Translations under genes and position numbers: made by a program
Notes under the pieces: model-generated
The model's database searches: none
The model's input: only the letters and a program-made list of their open reading frames with translations
Told to the model about the DNA's origin: nothing
In this document: in pieces, positions 34,013 through 43,981 of the stretch
Numbering within the stretch: position 1 is the stretch's first letter
How the letters are laid out: each line of letters starts with the position of its first letter
Source of the DNA: Microbacterium sp. AK009
Lineage (GTDB): Bacteria; Actinomycetota; Actinomycetes; Actinomycetales; Microbacteriaceae
Reading direction: 5' to 3'
DNA: 64,000 bases
Assembly: GCF_013410955.1 (NCBI RefSeq)
Contig: NZ_JACCCG010000006.1
Location: forward strand, 124,001 to 188,000

Positions 34013-34921
34013 TCAGCCGAGCGCGCCCGCGATGGCGCGGATCTCGTCCGGGCCGACCCGGCAGCACCCGCCGATGCCGCGGGCGCCGGCGTCGCGCCAC
34101 GCCGCGGCATCATCGGCGAGTCCTCGCCCGCGTCCGGCGCCCGACCATCGCCGCTCCTCCGCCCGCCACGCCTCCCCGCTGTTGGGGTACACCAGGAGCG
34201 GCGCACCGGTCGCGCCGGCCAGCACCCCCAGTGCCGCCTCGACACCGCGCGGGTCGCAGCAGTTGAGTCCGACGGCGACGAGCTGCGGGAGAGACTCCGC
34301 GATCCCCGCCGCCTCGGACAGTGACTCGCCGGTGCGCAGCGCGCCGTCATCGGCGATGGTGAGACTCACCCAGGCCGGCACGTCGAGGTCGGTGAGCTCG
34401 GCGCAGATCGCCTCCACTTCCGCCAGCGACGGGATCGTCTCGACCGCCAGCACGTCGGCGCCCGCGGCGGCGAGCGCCGCGAGGCGCGGACGGTGCCAGG
34501 CACGGAGCTCGGCCACCGTCATCCCGTAGTCGCCGGTGTACTCACTGCCGTCGGCGCGGGCGGCCCCGTACGGTCCGACCGACGCGGCGACCCAGGCCTC
34601 TCCGGGGCCGAGACCCGACGCGGCTCGCGCCTCGCGGGCGATCTCGACACTGCGAGCGAGGAGTCCGTCGACCTCGGCACGCTCCACCCCCACCGCGGCG
34701 AGCCCCTCGTAGCTGACCTGGTACGACCCTGAGATCGCCACCCGCGCACCGGCAGCGAAGTACGCCTCGTGCGCGCGGCGCACAGCGACGGGGTCGTCGC
34801 GCAGCAGCCGAGCCGTCCAGAGGTGCGACGTCAGGTCGTGACCGTGAGCCTCGAGCAGCGTGCCGAGCCCGCCGTCGAGCACGACGGTTGCCCGCGTCGG
34901 GGCCTCGGCGAGTGTCGGCAC
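34013..34921 (-). CDS. mmuM: Homocysteine S-methyltransferase
   Basis: 302 residues, the usual size for MmuM-type enzymes that methylate homocysteine with S-methylmethionine or AdoMet. The N-terminal strand VVLDGGLGTLLEAHG is present, as are ISGSYQVSYEG and the three zinc-binding cysteines: one in GLNCCDP (about residue 215) and two in GIGGCCRVGPDEI near the end. The GTG start at 34921 gives the expected N-terminus; longer readings on this strand are shadow sequence. It is not linked to other methionine genes here. Confidence 0.93.
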   Translation of the reverse strand: MPTLAEAPTRATVVLDGGLGTLLEAHGHDLTSHLWTARLLRDDPVAVRRAHEAYFAAGARVAISGSYQVSYEGLAAVGVERAEVDGLLARSVEIAREARAASGLGPGEAWVAASVGPYGAARADGSEYTGDYGMTVAELRAWHRPRLAALAAAGADVLAVETIPSLAEVEAICAELTDLDVPAWVSLTIADDGALRTGESLSEAAGIAESLPQLVAVGLNCCDPRGVEAALGVLAGATGAPLLVYPNSGEAWRAEERRWSGAGRGRGLADDAAAWRDAGARGIGGCCRVGPDEIRAIAGALG

Positions 34922-35014
34922 GGCGCCAGTGTAGGTCGCTCGTGCTCCCCGAAGTCGCAGACATATCGACCTGTGACCACCACGAAGCGAAGCCGGTCGG
35001 GCTAGCGTGAACGG

Positions 35015-36016
35015 ATGGAATGGACCGGGGACGTCGCCGCAGGCGACTGGCTGCGCGGCCGGCTCGACGCGGACGGTCCCGCATGGGGCGCCACCATGCA
35101 TGCCTGGGTGCCGCGCGGCTACGAGGCCTACGCCCGCATCTTCCACCCCGCCGACCGCGACCGCCCCGTCGGCCGCCCCTGGCCGCCACTCCCCTACGAT
35201 CGCCACCACCGCGAATGGGCGGCCTTCCAGGCCGACGCGCCTCAGATCGACGTCGAACGGGTGAGCTGGGCCGCCGTCGCCGAGGCGTTCGGCACCACCA
35301 TGCATGCGCGGGCGCAGTGGCAGGGCATCGTCGGACCCCGCGAGGTCGAGGACGAGGACGGGCCAAGGGATGCCGCGGGCTGGCGCTATTCCGATCCACC
35401 GACCGGTGAGCTGCCGAGCGATCTGGTCTCGGCAGTGACGCAGACGCTGCTCGCTCACACGACCACCCCGGGCGACGGGTTCGTTGCTCTCTGGGAGGGC
35501 TGGGGCGGACTGGTCGGAGGACTCGGCTACGGTCCGTCGCGGGTGCTCTTCGCCGCCGCCGGCGACGCCTCGGACCCGAGCGCCGATCGTCACGCGAACT
35601 TCCTCGCCACCTCGCTGCGCGACCGCTTCAACGATGTGTTCCGGCGGCCCTCGTGGCAGCCAGGGGTCCTCGACGACGAGGTGTCGCGCGGACCACGGCT
35701 GCGGCTGCCGAACCGCGACCACGTCCTCTTCCACGCCGACCTGACCATCATCACCGACCCCGAATGGCCCTGGCGGGTGCCCTGGCGCGACCGCACGCTG
35801 GAGGCGCCCGGCGGCGCGGCATCCGCTGTCTCGCCGAGTCTCGTCTGGCCGATGGATCGGGCCTGGGTGCTGGCCACCGATGTGGATTCCGATTCCACGG
35901 TGATCGCGGGGTCCGCCGCGGCGATCCGCGCGGTGTGCAGCGATCGGCGTCTGGAGGCGCAGGCCCTCGAAGAGGGCGCGAACCTGTCGTGGGGCGGCGA
36001 CGAGGTGAACGGGTGA
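35015..36016 (+). CDS. Uncharacterised actinobacterial protein
   Basis: 333 residues, soluble, rich in Trp and Pro (RPWPPLPYDRHHREWAAFQ, WPWRVPWRDR). It has no catalytic motif I can name and no signal or helix. The pattern HAWVPRGYEAYARIFHPA near residue 28 and LVWPMDRAWVLATDVDSDST near residue 275 look conserved in style (few biased residues), so it is surely a real gene. The stop overlaps the next gene's GTG by four bases, so the two are translated together. Function unknown. Confidence 0.85.
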   Translation: MEWTGDVAAGDWLRGRLDADGPAWGATMHAWVPRGYEAYARIFHPADRDRPVGRPWPPLPYDRHHREWAAFQADAPQIDVERVSWAAVAEAFGTTMHARAQWQGIVGPREVEDEDGPRDAAGWRYSDPPTGELPSDLVSAVTQTLLAHTTTPGDGFVALWEGWGGLVGGLGYGPSRVLFAAAGDASDPSADRHANFLATSLRDRFNDVFRRPSWQPGVLDDEVSRGPRLRLPNRDHVLFHADLTIITDPEWPWRVPWRDRTLEAPGGAASAVSPSLVWPMDRAWVLATDVDSDSTVIAGSAAAIRAVCSDRRLEAQALEEGANLSWGGDEVNG

Positions 36017-37224
36017 CCGCGCCGGAGGGGGCGGGGATGCGGACGGCCTACCCCTTCGACGCGAGCCCGCTCGTGCAGCCGGTCGACCGACGGGCGGTCC
36101 GCGCTTTCGCCCGGCGGCTCCGTGCCGAGGGCCGGGTGCCGAGCATGTTCGGGTCGCCGCAGGCGATCATCGGCTTCGTCGTCGCCGGAGTGGTCCTGGT
36201 CTTCGTGGGGACGTCGGTTCTCGGCGTGTTCGCCACCGTGCTGTTCGCGTTCGCTCAGAGCAACACCCCCGCGGCCGGTCTCGTCGGCCTCATCCCGGCA
36301 GTGCTCGTGATCGGGGTGATCGCGCTGGCGGCGGTGCTCATCGTGCGCGCCGTGCAGGGCTCCGCCGAGCGCTGGTATCGCCTCGAGGGGTTCGCGCGGG
36401 CGAACGGAATGAGCTACGTGCCGCAGTTCGCATCGCCGGGACTGCCCGGCATGATCTTCACGCAGGGCCGGTCGCGCCAGTCGACCGACCTCGTGCGCGG
36501 TGATCGTCCGCGATTCGTCGAGTTCGCGAACTACCGCTTCGTCACCGGATCGGGCAAGAACCAGACCACTCACAAGTGGGGATACGTGGCGGTGAAGCTC
36601 GACGTGCCGCTTCCCCACATCGTGCTCGATGCCACCGGCAACAACGGCCTGTTCGGCTCGAACCTGCCGCTCACCTTCGACAAAGACCAGCGCCTCGGCC
36701 TCGAGGGCGACTTCGACCGCTACTTCTCCCTCTACTGCCCCGCCGGGTACGAGCGCGACGCCCTCTACCTCTTCACCCCCGACATCATGGCGCGGTTCAT
36801 CGACAACGCCGCCGCCCTCGACGTCGAGATCGTCGACGACTGGCTCTTCCTCTACGCCAAGCGCGACTTCTCCACCCTCGACCCCGCCACCTGGGCCTGG
36901 CTGTTCTCCGTCGTCGGCGCCCTCCTCGACAAGCTCGCCCAGTGGACGCGATGGCGCGACGAACGGCTCGCCGACGGGGCCGCTCAGGCCGCGCACGCCG
37001 CAGCCGCGGCATCCGCCTTGCCTGTTCCCGGTCCGTCGGCACCTGCCGCGACCGCGGTCCCCTTCTTGGTTCCGACAGCGGCGCTCCGCCCTCCGCCGGG
37101 GGTCGCCGCGCCCGGTCGACGTCTCAAACGCGGGGTGCCGTGGGTCGCCATCATCGTCTTCGGCGTCATGGGGCTGTTCTGGCTCATCAGCCAGACGGGG
37201 TTTCTCGGCCTCTTCTTCCGCTGA
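36013..37224 (+). CDS. Membrane protein with a large cytoplasmic domain
   Basis: 403 residues. Two adjacent helices lie near residues 50-118 (GFVVAGVVLVFVGTSVLG, GLIPAVLVIGVIALAAVLIV). A soluble domain of about 200 residues follows (LEGFARANGMSYVPQFA, GSGKNQTTHKWGYVAVKLDVPLPHIVLD), then an Ala/Pro linker and a final helix (VPWVAIIVFGVMGLFWLI). It may belong to the DUF3137-type family; this is tentative. Its GTG start overlaps the upstream stop (GTGA), so the two unknown proteins may work together. Confidence 0.8.
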   Translation: MTAPEGAGMRTAYPFDASPLVQPVDRRAVRAFARRLRAEGRVPSMFGSPQAIIGFVVAGVVLVFVGTSVLGVFATVLFAFAQSNTPAAGLVGLIPAVLVIGVIALAAVLIVRAVQGSAERWYRLEGFARANGMSYVPQFASPGLPGMIFTQGRSRQSTDLVRGDRPRFVEFANYRFVTGSGKNQTTHKWGYVAVKLDVPLPHIVLDATGNNGLFGSNLPLTFDKDQRLGLEGDFDRYFSLYCPAGYERDALYLFTPDIMARFIDNAAALDVEIVDDWLFLYAKRDFSTLDPATWAWLFSVVGALLDKLAQWTRWRDERLADGAAQAAHAAAAASALPVPGPSAPAATAVPFLVPTAALRPPPGVAAPGRRLKRGVPWVAIIVFGVMGLFWLISQTGFLGLFFR

Positions 37225-37337
37225 CGCACCCTCGTCGTGTTTCCCGGGTCACGGGCGGTGAATGGGAGAAGGGGTGGCGCGATGCCATGCCGCGCCGGAG
37301 AGTGGAGTCGACCGTCCACAACCAGTGGGGAGACGCC

Positions 37338-38375
37338 ATGAAGGCTGTGCAGTATCGCGAGATCGGCAAGGGTCCCGAGGTCGTCGAGATCGACGTGCCC
37401 GAGCCCGGTCCCGGCCAGATCAGGCTGAGGGTGACCGCCGCCGGGCTCTGCCATTCCGACTGGTTCCTCATGGATCTTCCCGAGGAGCAGTACATCTACG
37501 GCCTTCCCCTCACCCTCGGTCACGAGGGGGCCGGCATCGTCGACAAGCTGGGTGAGGGCGTCGAGGGTGTCGAGCTCGGGAGCTCCTACGCCGTCTACGG
37601 TCCCTGGGGTTGCGGGCTCTGCCACGCGTGCGCGCAGGGCGCCGAGAACTACTGCCCGAACGCCGCCGACCTCGGCATCGTGCCGCCGGGGCTCGGGGCC
37701 CCGGGCGCGATGGCCGAGTACATGATCGTCGACGACGTCCGCCATCTCGTACCGCTCGGCGACCTGGATCCGGTCGAGTTCGTGTCGTTGACGGATGCCG
37801 GCCTGACGCCGTACCACGCGATCCGCGCCGCCCAGCACAAGCTGTACCCCGGCTCCACCGCCGTCGTCATCGGTGCGGGCGGCCTCGGGCACGTGGGCAT
37901 CCAGATCCTTCGCGCGATCTCCACAGCGCGCGTGATCGCAGTCGACCTCAACGACGACAAGCTCGCCCTGGCCTCCGAGGTCGGCGCTCACGAGACCCTC
38001 GTGTCAGGACCCGACACCGCCGAGCAGATCCGCGCCCTGACCGGTGGTCGCGGCGCCGAGGCCGTCTTCGACTTCGTCGGAGCGCAGCCGACGCTCGACA
38101 TGTCGCGCGACGTCGTGGCGGTCGACGGGTACATCCACATCGTGGGCATCGGCGGCGGCGTGCTGCCGACGGGGTTCTTCGCCACACCGTTCGGTGCCGC
38201 CGTGCGCGCACCCTACTGGGGAACGCGCGCGGAGCTGCAAGAGGTGTTCGACCTCGCCCGAGCGGGCGCGGTCTCGGTGCACGTCGAACGCTTCGGGATC
38301 GACGACGCCGTCGCGGCCTACCGCAAGCTCCACGACGGCACGGTGCGCGGGCGCGCGGTGGTCGTGCCGAGCTGA
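37338..38375 (+). CDS. NAD-dependent zinc alcohol dehydrogenase, ADH-A type
   Basis: 345-residue medium-chain dehydrogenase. Catalytic-zinc ligands are in GLCHSD (Cys38) and GHEGAG. The structural-zinc loop is YGPWGCGLCHACAQGAENYC, and the Rossmann motif is VIGAGGLGHVGIQ with Asp in VIAVDL (NAD preference). The sequence follows Rhodococcus ruber ADH-A closely from memory (MKALQY..., AEYMIVD, LTDAGLTPYHAI), an enzyme for secondary and primary alcohols. GGGGAGA precedes the ATG. Acetaldehyde dehydrogenase and its regulator lie nearby, suggesting ethanol use. Confidence 0.93.
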   Translation: MKAVQYREIGKGPEVVEIDVPEPGPGQIRLRVTAAGLCHSDWFLMDLPEEQYIYGLPLTLGHEGAGIVDKLGEGVEGVELGSSYAVYGPWGCGLCHACAQGAENYCPNAADLGIVPPGLGAPGAMAEYMIVDDVRHLVPLGDLDPVEFVSLTDAGLTPYHAIRAAQHKLYPGSTAVVIGAGGLGHVGIQILRAISTARVIAVDLNDDKLALASEVGAHETLVSGPDTAEQIRALTGGRGAEAVFDFVGAQPTLDMSRDVVAVDGYIHIVGIGGGVLPTGFFATPFGAAVRAPYWGTRAELQEVFDLARAGAVSVHVERFGIDDAVAAYRKLHDGTVRGRAVVVPS

Positions 38376-38380
38376 GGACA

Positions 38381-38414
38381 CCCCGCCGGCGCGAGGCGGT
38401 GCTGGACGGCGGGG
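38381..38414 (+). terminator. Hairpin after the alcohol dehydrogenase
   Basis: CCCCGCCG (38381-38388) with CGGCGGGG (38407-38414), an 8-bp GC-only stem with an 18-base loop, just beyond the stop codon. There is no T-run. Confidence 0.5.
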
Positions 38415-38520
38415 CCGCGGGCGGACACGCGGGGGACGGATGCCGCGCCGCGGCGTGTCGGGCCCGATCCCCGCGGTTGCGACCCGGCCCGAGAGGCGCC
38501 GCCCCGCGCGGGGCGCTGGG

Positions 38521-39696
38521 CTATACGAACGACCGCGCGGGGAGCGCCGCACCGGCACCGGCCAGGGCGCGGGCGCTCATCGCGTCGACGGAATCGCGCG
38601 GGCCGCCGGTCGGCTCGTCCATGCGCACCCGCTGCAGGGGAAGGGCATCCGGATGCTCGCGGCGCACCCAGCTCGCGAGCTGCTCGCGCACCAGGCAGCG
38701 CAGCGACCACAGCTTGTCGGCGTCGACCGCGCTGACCATGACGCGCACCTGCAGCATCCCGGCGCTCGCGTCGGTCACGACCACTCCGCTTCCCACCCCG
38801 TCCCAAAGATCGGTGGTCGACAGCAGGCGGTCCACCTCTCCGCGCAGGGCATCGACGTCGACGCGCCAATCGAGATCGAAGTAGACCGTGCCGATGAGTG
38901 CGCGGCCGAGCTTGGTCCAGTTCTCGAACGGCGTGGTGGTGAAGTAGGTGCAGGGCAGCACCAGCGTGCGCTGATCCCAGACCTCGAGCACGACATAGCT
39001 GAGCGTGATCTCGCGGATCTTCCCGTACTCGCCCTGGACGACCACGACGTCGCCGACCCGGATGGCCTCGCTGAAGGCGAGCTGCACTCCGGCGAACAGG
39101 TTTCCGAGGATGGATTGCGCGGCAAGGCCTGCGACGATCGACGCGACGCCGGCCGAGGCGAGAACGCTCGCGCCCACCGCCCGCACCGACTCGAAGGTCA
39201 TGAGGATCGCACCGACTGCGAAGATCACGATGACCGCGACGACCAGGCGCCGGATGATCTGCAGCTGCGTCCTCACCTTGCGCGACGAGAAGCTGTCCAC
39301 GCCGTGACGCTGATACCGCTTCGTACCGCTGTCGACGAAGAAGAGGAACAGCCGGGTGAGGAACCAGGCCGCCGACGCGATGAGCACGATCCCCAGGCTG
39401 TGGTGCACTCCGTCTCGCAGACTCTGCCCCACGGGGAGGGCGATGGACGCGATGAGGAGTGCGATGACGAGCAGGGTGGCACGGAACGGCCACCGCGTGC
39501 GGGCGTGCAGCTCAGCCGCCCACCGACCACGGCGGCCGATCAGGGAAAGGGCCACCGAGACGACGACCATCACCGCGAGGGCGACTCCGACGGCGATTGC
39601 CAGTGCGAGGCCGAAGCCCGTCCAGGTCCGCCAACCCTCCTCCAGCGCCTGCGTGACGTTGTCGCCGATGTTCCCGTCGTCCGTGGTGAGGAACAC
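38521..39696 (-). CDS. MscS-type mechanosensitive channel
   Basis: 391 residues. Four helices cover about residues 25-215. The pore helix and vestibule entry read ASAGVASIVAGLAAQSILGNLFAGVQLAFSEAIRVGD, the MscS TM3 with Ala/Gly packing, followed by the beta domain VVVVQGEYGKIREI and the C-terminal vestibule domain. Such channels open under membrane tension and release solutes. The GTG at 39696 is preferred because AAGGGAG lies four bases before it. It separates the alcohol from the aldehyde dehydrogenase genes but is not functionally tied to them. Confidence 0.92.
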   Translation of the reverse strand: MFLTTDDGNIGDNVTQALEEGWRTWTGFGLALAIAVGVALAVMVVVSVALSLIGRRGRWAAELHARTRWPFRATLLVIALLIASIALPVGQSLRDGVHHSLGIVLIASAAWFLTRLFLFFVDSGTKRYQRHGVDSFSSRKVRTQLQIIRRLVVAVIVIFAVGAILMTFESVRAVGASVLASAGVASIVAGLAAQSILGNLFAGVQLAFSEAIRVGDVVVVQGEYGKIREITLSYVVLEVWDQRTLVLPCTYFTTTPFENWTKLGRALIGTVYFDLDWRVDVDALRGEVDRLLSTTDLWDGVGSGVVVTDASAGMLQVRVMVSAVDADKLWSLRCLVREQLASWVRREHPDALPLQRVRMDEPTGGPRDSVDAMSARALAGAGAALPARSFV

Positions 39697-39805
39697 ACCA
39701 CTCCCTTCCGTCGCCCGACTTCCACGGTAGGCATCGGTGGGGAGGAGGACGCAAATCCTCACGGGATCTCAGACGCGACGCCCAGGTACGCCGGACGACG
39801 CGGTG

Positions 39806-40204
39806 TCAGGCCGACGGAGCGAGGCCGAAAGCCTGGAGTTCTGCCCCGTCGAGCATTCGCGAGCGGATGATGAACCTGTTGCCGGTGGGCCCCTCGACGC
39901 TGAAGCCCGCCCCACGGCCGGGCACCACGTCGATGGTGAGGTGGGTGTACTTCCAGTACTCGAACTGGGCCTCGGAGATGTAGACCTCGATCGGCGCATC
40001 GAGCCCCACCTCGAGCGAGCCGAGGTGCACGTCGCTGGGCCCGATGAGGAACATGCCGACCGGGTAACACATCGGTGCGCTGCCGTCGCAGCATCCTCCC
40101 GACTGATGGAACATCAGCGGGCCGTACTGCGCGGTGAGGCTGCGCAGCAGGGTCGCCGCCGCGTCTGAGACCGCCACGCGGCTGTGCGGCGTCGGGTCGC
40201 TCAT
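39806..40204 (-). CDS. DUF779 protein linked to acetaldehyde dehydrogenase
   Basis: 132 residues of the DUF779 family: GPLMFHQSGGCCDGSAPMCYP (two adjacent Cys plus one more, a likely metal site) and WKYTHLTIDVVPGRGAGFSVEGPTGNRF. DUF779 genes usually sit directly behind acetaldehyde dehydrogenases, as here (downstream of the gene at 40370). Their biochemical role is not established. AAAGGAGAAACC precedes the ATG. Confidence 0.9.
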   Translation of the reverse strand: MSDPTPHSRVAVSDAAATLLRSLTAQYGPLMFHQSGGCCDGSAPMCYPVGMFLIGPSDVHLGSLEVGLDAPIEVYISEAQFEYWKYTHLTIDVVPGRGAGFSVEGPTGNRFIIRSRMLDGAELQAFGLAPSA

Positions 40205-40240
40205 CGGTTTCTCCTTTCGGGCGTTTCGACTCGCTGCGCT

Positions 40241-40340
40241 CGCTCAACAACCGGGGTGGGCGCTGGGCTCGCTCAACGACCGGGGTGGGCGCTGGGCTCG
40301 CTCAACGACCGGGGGCGGGGGACCCGGTCGTTGAGCGAGC
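40241..40340. repeat. Tandem 29-bp repeat with a terminal inverted repeat
   Basis: Units at 40241-40269, 40270-40298 and a partial one from 40299 (CGCTCAACGACCGGGGTGGG and following bases). GCTCGCTCAACGACCGG at 40296-40312 pairs perfectly with CCGGTCGTTGAGCGAGC at 40324-40340, a 17-bp hairpin. It lies between the aldehyde dehydrogenase and DUF779 genes and would attenuate read-through. The GTTGAGCGAGC core looks like an interspersed repeat. Confidence 0.8.
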
Positions 40341-40369
40341 CGCGAAGCGGGGGATGAAACGTCGACGGC

Positions 40370-41920
<1,551 letters not shown>

Positions 41921-42004
41921 GGATGTCTCCTTCGACAGGTTCGCGACAGGTCGTCGTCGCGTGCCCCGACGCTAGGCGAGCGGAGGTTGCATCCGGTTGC
42001 GAGG

Positions 42005-43342
42005 TCAGTCCTCGAGCTGCGCGACCCGCGCGACCAGAGCCGCCCGCTTCGGAGAGCGCGGCGGCAGCATCGACAGGCACAGGCGCAGCACCTCGACATC
42101 CTCGGCGCCGGCGGCGGTGTCGGCGTAGGCGAGGAGGACGTCGACCGATGCCTCGGCGAGGAGCGCCTCACGCAGAGTTGCGGCCACCGTCGCGCGGAAC
42201 TGCTCCACACCGGGCGCGACCGAGTCGGGCAGCACCTCACCGCGGTACGCCGAGAGGGCGACCCGGTGCGCGCCGCGGTCGAGCAGGGAGAGGAGTTGCT
42301 GCGCATCGGTCTCGACCGCCGTCGTCAGCCGGTAGGGGCGTGATGCGGGAACGAGGTCGGGCGAGGTCTGTTCGAGCACCTTGCGCAGGCGCACCATCTC
42401 CGCGCGCAGCGTCACGACTGCTTCCGGATCGCCGTAGACGAGCTCACTCAGTCTCTCGGCCGAGAGGCCCTGGCGGTGGACGGCGAGAAGGAGCAGCAGC
42501 TCGGCGTGTCGGCCGCTGACCTCGACGACCCTCTCACTGTCGCCCGTGCCGACGTCGAGCAGCGCCCGATCACGTCCGAGCACGCGCAGGGTCGCGCGGG
42601 CGGGTTGCGGGTCCGCCGCGCGCGAGCGCGGGCGCGGCGGACGGGACGGATGCGACGGCGCCGCCCTCTGGCGCAGCCGTGCGATGAGCAACTCGCCCTC
42701 GATGGCCCGCGCCGCAGCATCCACCAGCAGCTGCGCCTGCGGGGTTGCCGCCTCGGGGCCCCCGGTGACGTCGATGACGCCCAGGAGGCGGCGCGTCTCG
42801 GGGTCGTGCACCGGCGCCGCGGTGCATGACCACGGCTGCACGAGGCGGTTGAAGTGCTCGGCGCCGTGGATCTGCACCGAGCGGTCGAGGGCTAGCGCGG
42901 TGCCGGGGGCGGAGGTGCCGACCGCGTCTTCCGACCAGTTCGCGCCCGCGACGAAACCCATGTCCCCGGTGAGTGTGCGGATGCGACGATCGCCGTCGAC
43001 CCAGATGAGCCGCCCGGCGGCGTCGCCCACCGCGACGATGACGCCCGACTCGGCGGCTCCGCCGGGAAGCAGCAGGCCTCGCACCATGTCGATGACCGAC
43101 CCGAGAGGGTGGTTGCGCCGGTACTGCTCGAGTGCATCGGCGTCGAGGTCGAGCGGGGGGAGGTCTTCGGCACCCACGAGGCCCTGAAGCGACCGGCGCC
43201 ACGAGTCGCGGACCAGGGGCCGCACGTCATCCAACCGCCGGTCGGCGGCGTTGCCGGCGAGCAGTTCCTCGTGTGCGCGCTCGATCAGCAGCCGCGTGGT
43301 CTCGGGCGAGACCTCGCGGCGCGACGACCACGACGATGCCAC
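42005..43342 (-). CDS. GAF-domain transcriptional regulator of aldehyde/alcohol genes
   Basis: 445 residues. The N-terminal region (RPLVRDSWRRSL, LDLDADALEQYRRNHPLGSV) and GAF domain (about 95-220: VIVAVGDAAGRLIWVDG, GANWSEDAVGTSAPGTALAL, NRLVQPWSCTAAPVHDP) are as in AcoR-type activators. The sigma54-activating AAA+ domain is absent. Instead there is a winged-helix part (HAELLLLLAVHRQGLSAERL, VTLRAEMVRLRKVLE) and a helical tail. This two-part form is common beside actinobacterial acetaldehyde dehydrogenases. It probably activates the dehydrogenase downstream in response to an aldehyde or alcohol. Confidence 0.85.
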   Translation of the reverse strand: MASSWSSRREVSPETTRLLIERAHEELLAGNAADRRLDDVRPLVRDSWRRSLQGLVGAEDLPPLDLDADALEQYRRNHPLGSVIDMVRGLLLPGGAAESGVIVAVGDAAGRLIWVDGDRRIRTLTGDMGFVAGANWSEDAVGTSAPGTALALDRSVQIHGAEHFNRLVQPWSCTAAPVHDPETRRLLGVIDVTGGPEAATPQAQLLVDAAARAIEGELLIARLRQRAAPSHPSRPPRPRSRAADPQPARATLRVLGRDRALLDVGTGDSERVVEVSGRHAELLLLLAVHRQGLSAERLSELVYGDPEAVVTLRAEMVRLRKVLEQTSPDLVPASRPYRLTTAVETDAQQLLSLLDRGAHRVALSAYRGEVLPDSVAPGVEQFRATVAATLREALLAEASVDVLLAYADTAAGAEDVEVLRLCLSMLPPRSPKRAALVARVAQLED

Positions 43343-43454
43343 GCCGGCTCCGTTCCTCAGCGAGCGGTTGCCGCCAGTGTACGTCCGCGCGTGGCCCGGT
43401 CGGGCGGGTCGGCGCGTCCTCCCCCGCCCTCTCCCGCCCTCTCCCGCCCCCTTG

Positions 43455-43523
43455 GCGAGAGTGCATCTGCGCGCCGAGAATGCGGGTGAACCACGAATTC
43501 TCGGCGCCCCGTTGCATTCTCGC
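43455..43523. repeat. Interspersed dyad element, copy 1
   Basis: GCGAGAGTGCATCTGCGCGC continues into CGAGAAT. The right part mirrors the left (ATTCTCGGCGC, TGCATTCTCGC). A second copy lies at 44663-44730, and the two flank the HxlR/oxidoreductase pair. The 43343-43556 interval has no gene. Confidence 0.75.
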
Positions 43524-43556
43524 GGGGTCGGGTGGGAGCGAGGGGCGCCTTGCGCG

Positions 43557-43895
43557 TCAGCGCGGGGCGGCGATGAGGTTCACCCGGGCCCAGTCGCCGA
43601 GCTGTGCGAGCACCGGCACCAGTTCACGTCCGGCGTCCGAAAGCCGGTAGGTCACCGCGACAGGCGGACCCGTGTCGACCTCCCGGATGACGAGGCCTGC
43701 GTCGGCCAACTCGGTCAGCCGATCCGACAGCACGGCATCGCTGATTCCGCTCACCGTTCGCCGCAGCGCGACGAAGGACAGCTCGCCGCCACCCAGAGCG
43801 TCGATGATCATGCCGTTCCAGCGCTTGCCGAGGATCGAGAACGCCAAGGTGACAGCGGCGTCGCACTGATGCGCCTCCGCTGCCTGCCCGTCCAC
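43557..43895 (-). CDS. HxlR-family transcriptional regulator
   Basis: 112 residues. The HxlR winged helix is CDAAVTLAFSILGKRWNGMIIDAL, LRRTVSGISDAVLSDRLTELADAGLV and YRLSDAGRELVPVLAQLGDWA. Three cysteine-like redox positions of other HxlR proteins reduce here to Cys11. The GTG start is 50 bases from the divergent flavin reductase start region, so it probably controls that gene. HxlR proteins often sense electrophiles or quinones. Confidence 0.9.
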   Translation of the reverse strand: MDGQAAEAHQCDAAVTLAFSILGKRWNGMIIDALGGGELSFVALRRTVSGISDAVLSDRLTELADAGLVIREVDTGPPVAVTYRLSDAGRELVPVLAQLGDWARVNLIAAPR

Positions 43896-43981
43896 GCCAC
43901 CATTCTACGCGTGCTACGCTCTGCGAAGTCGCTATCCTTTTCTTAGTGACTCATCGTTTGGTAGCTGCAGATTGGATCGAC

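Noticed and set aside
33706..34266. Plus-strand frame of 186 codons across the repeat region before mmuM
   Set aside because: Arg/Pro/Ser-rich translation over GC-rich direct repeats and antisense to mmuM; no start signal.
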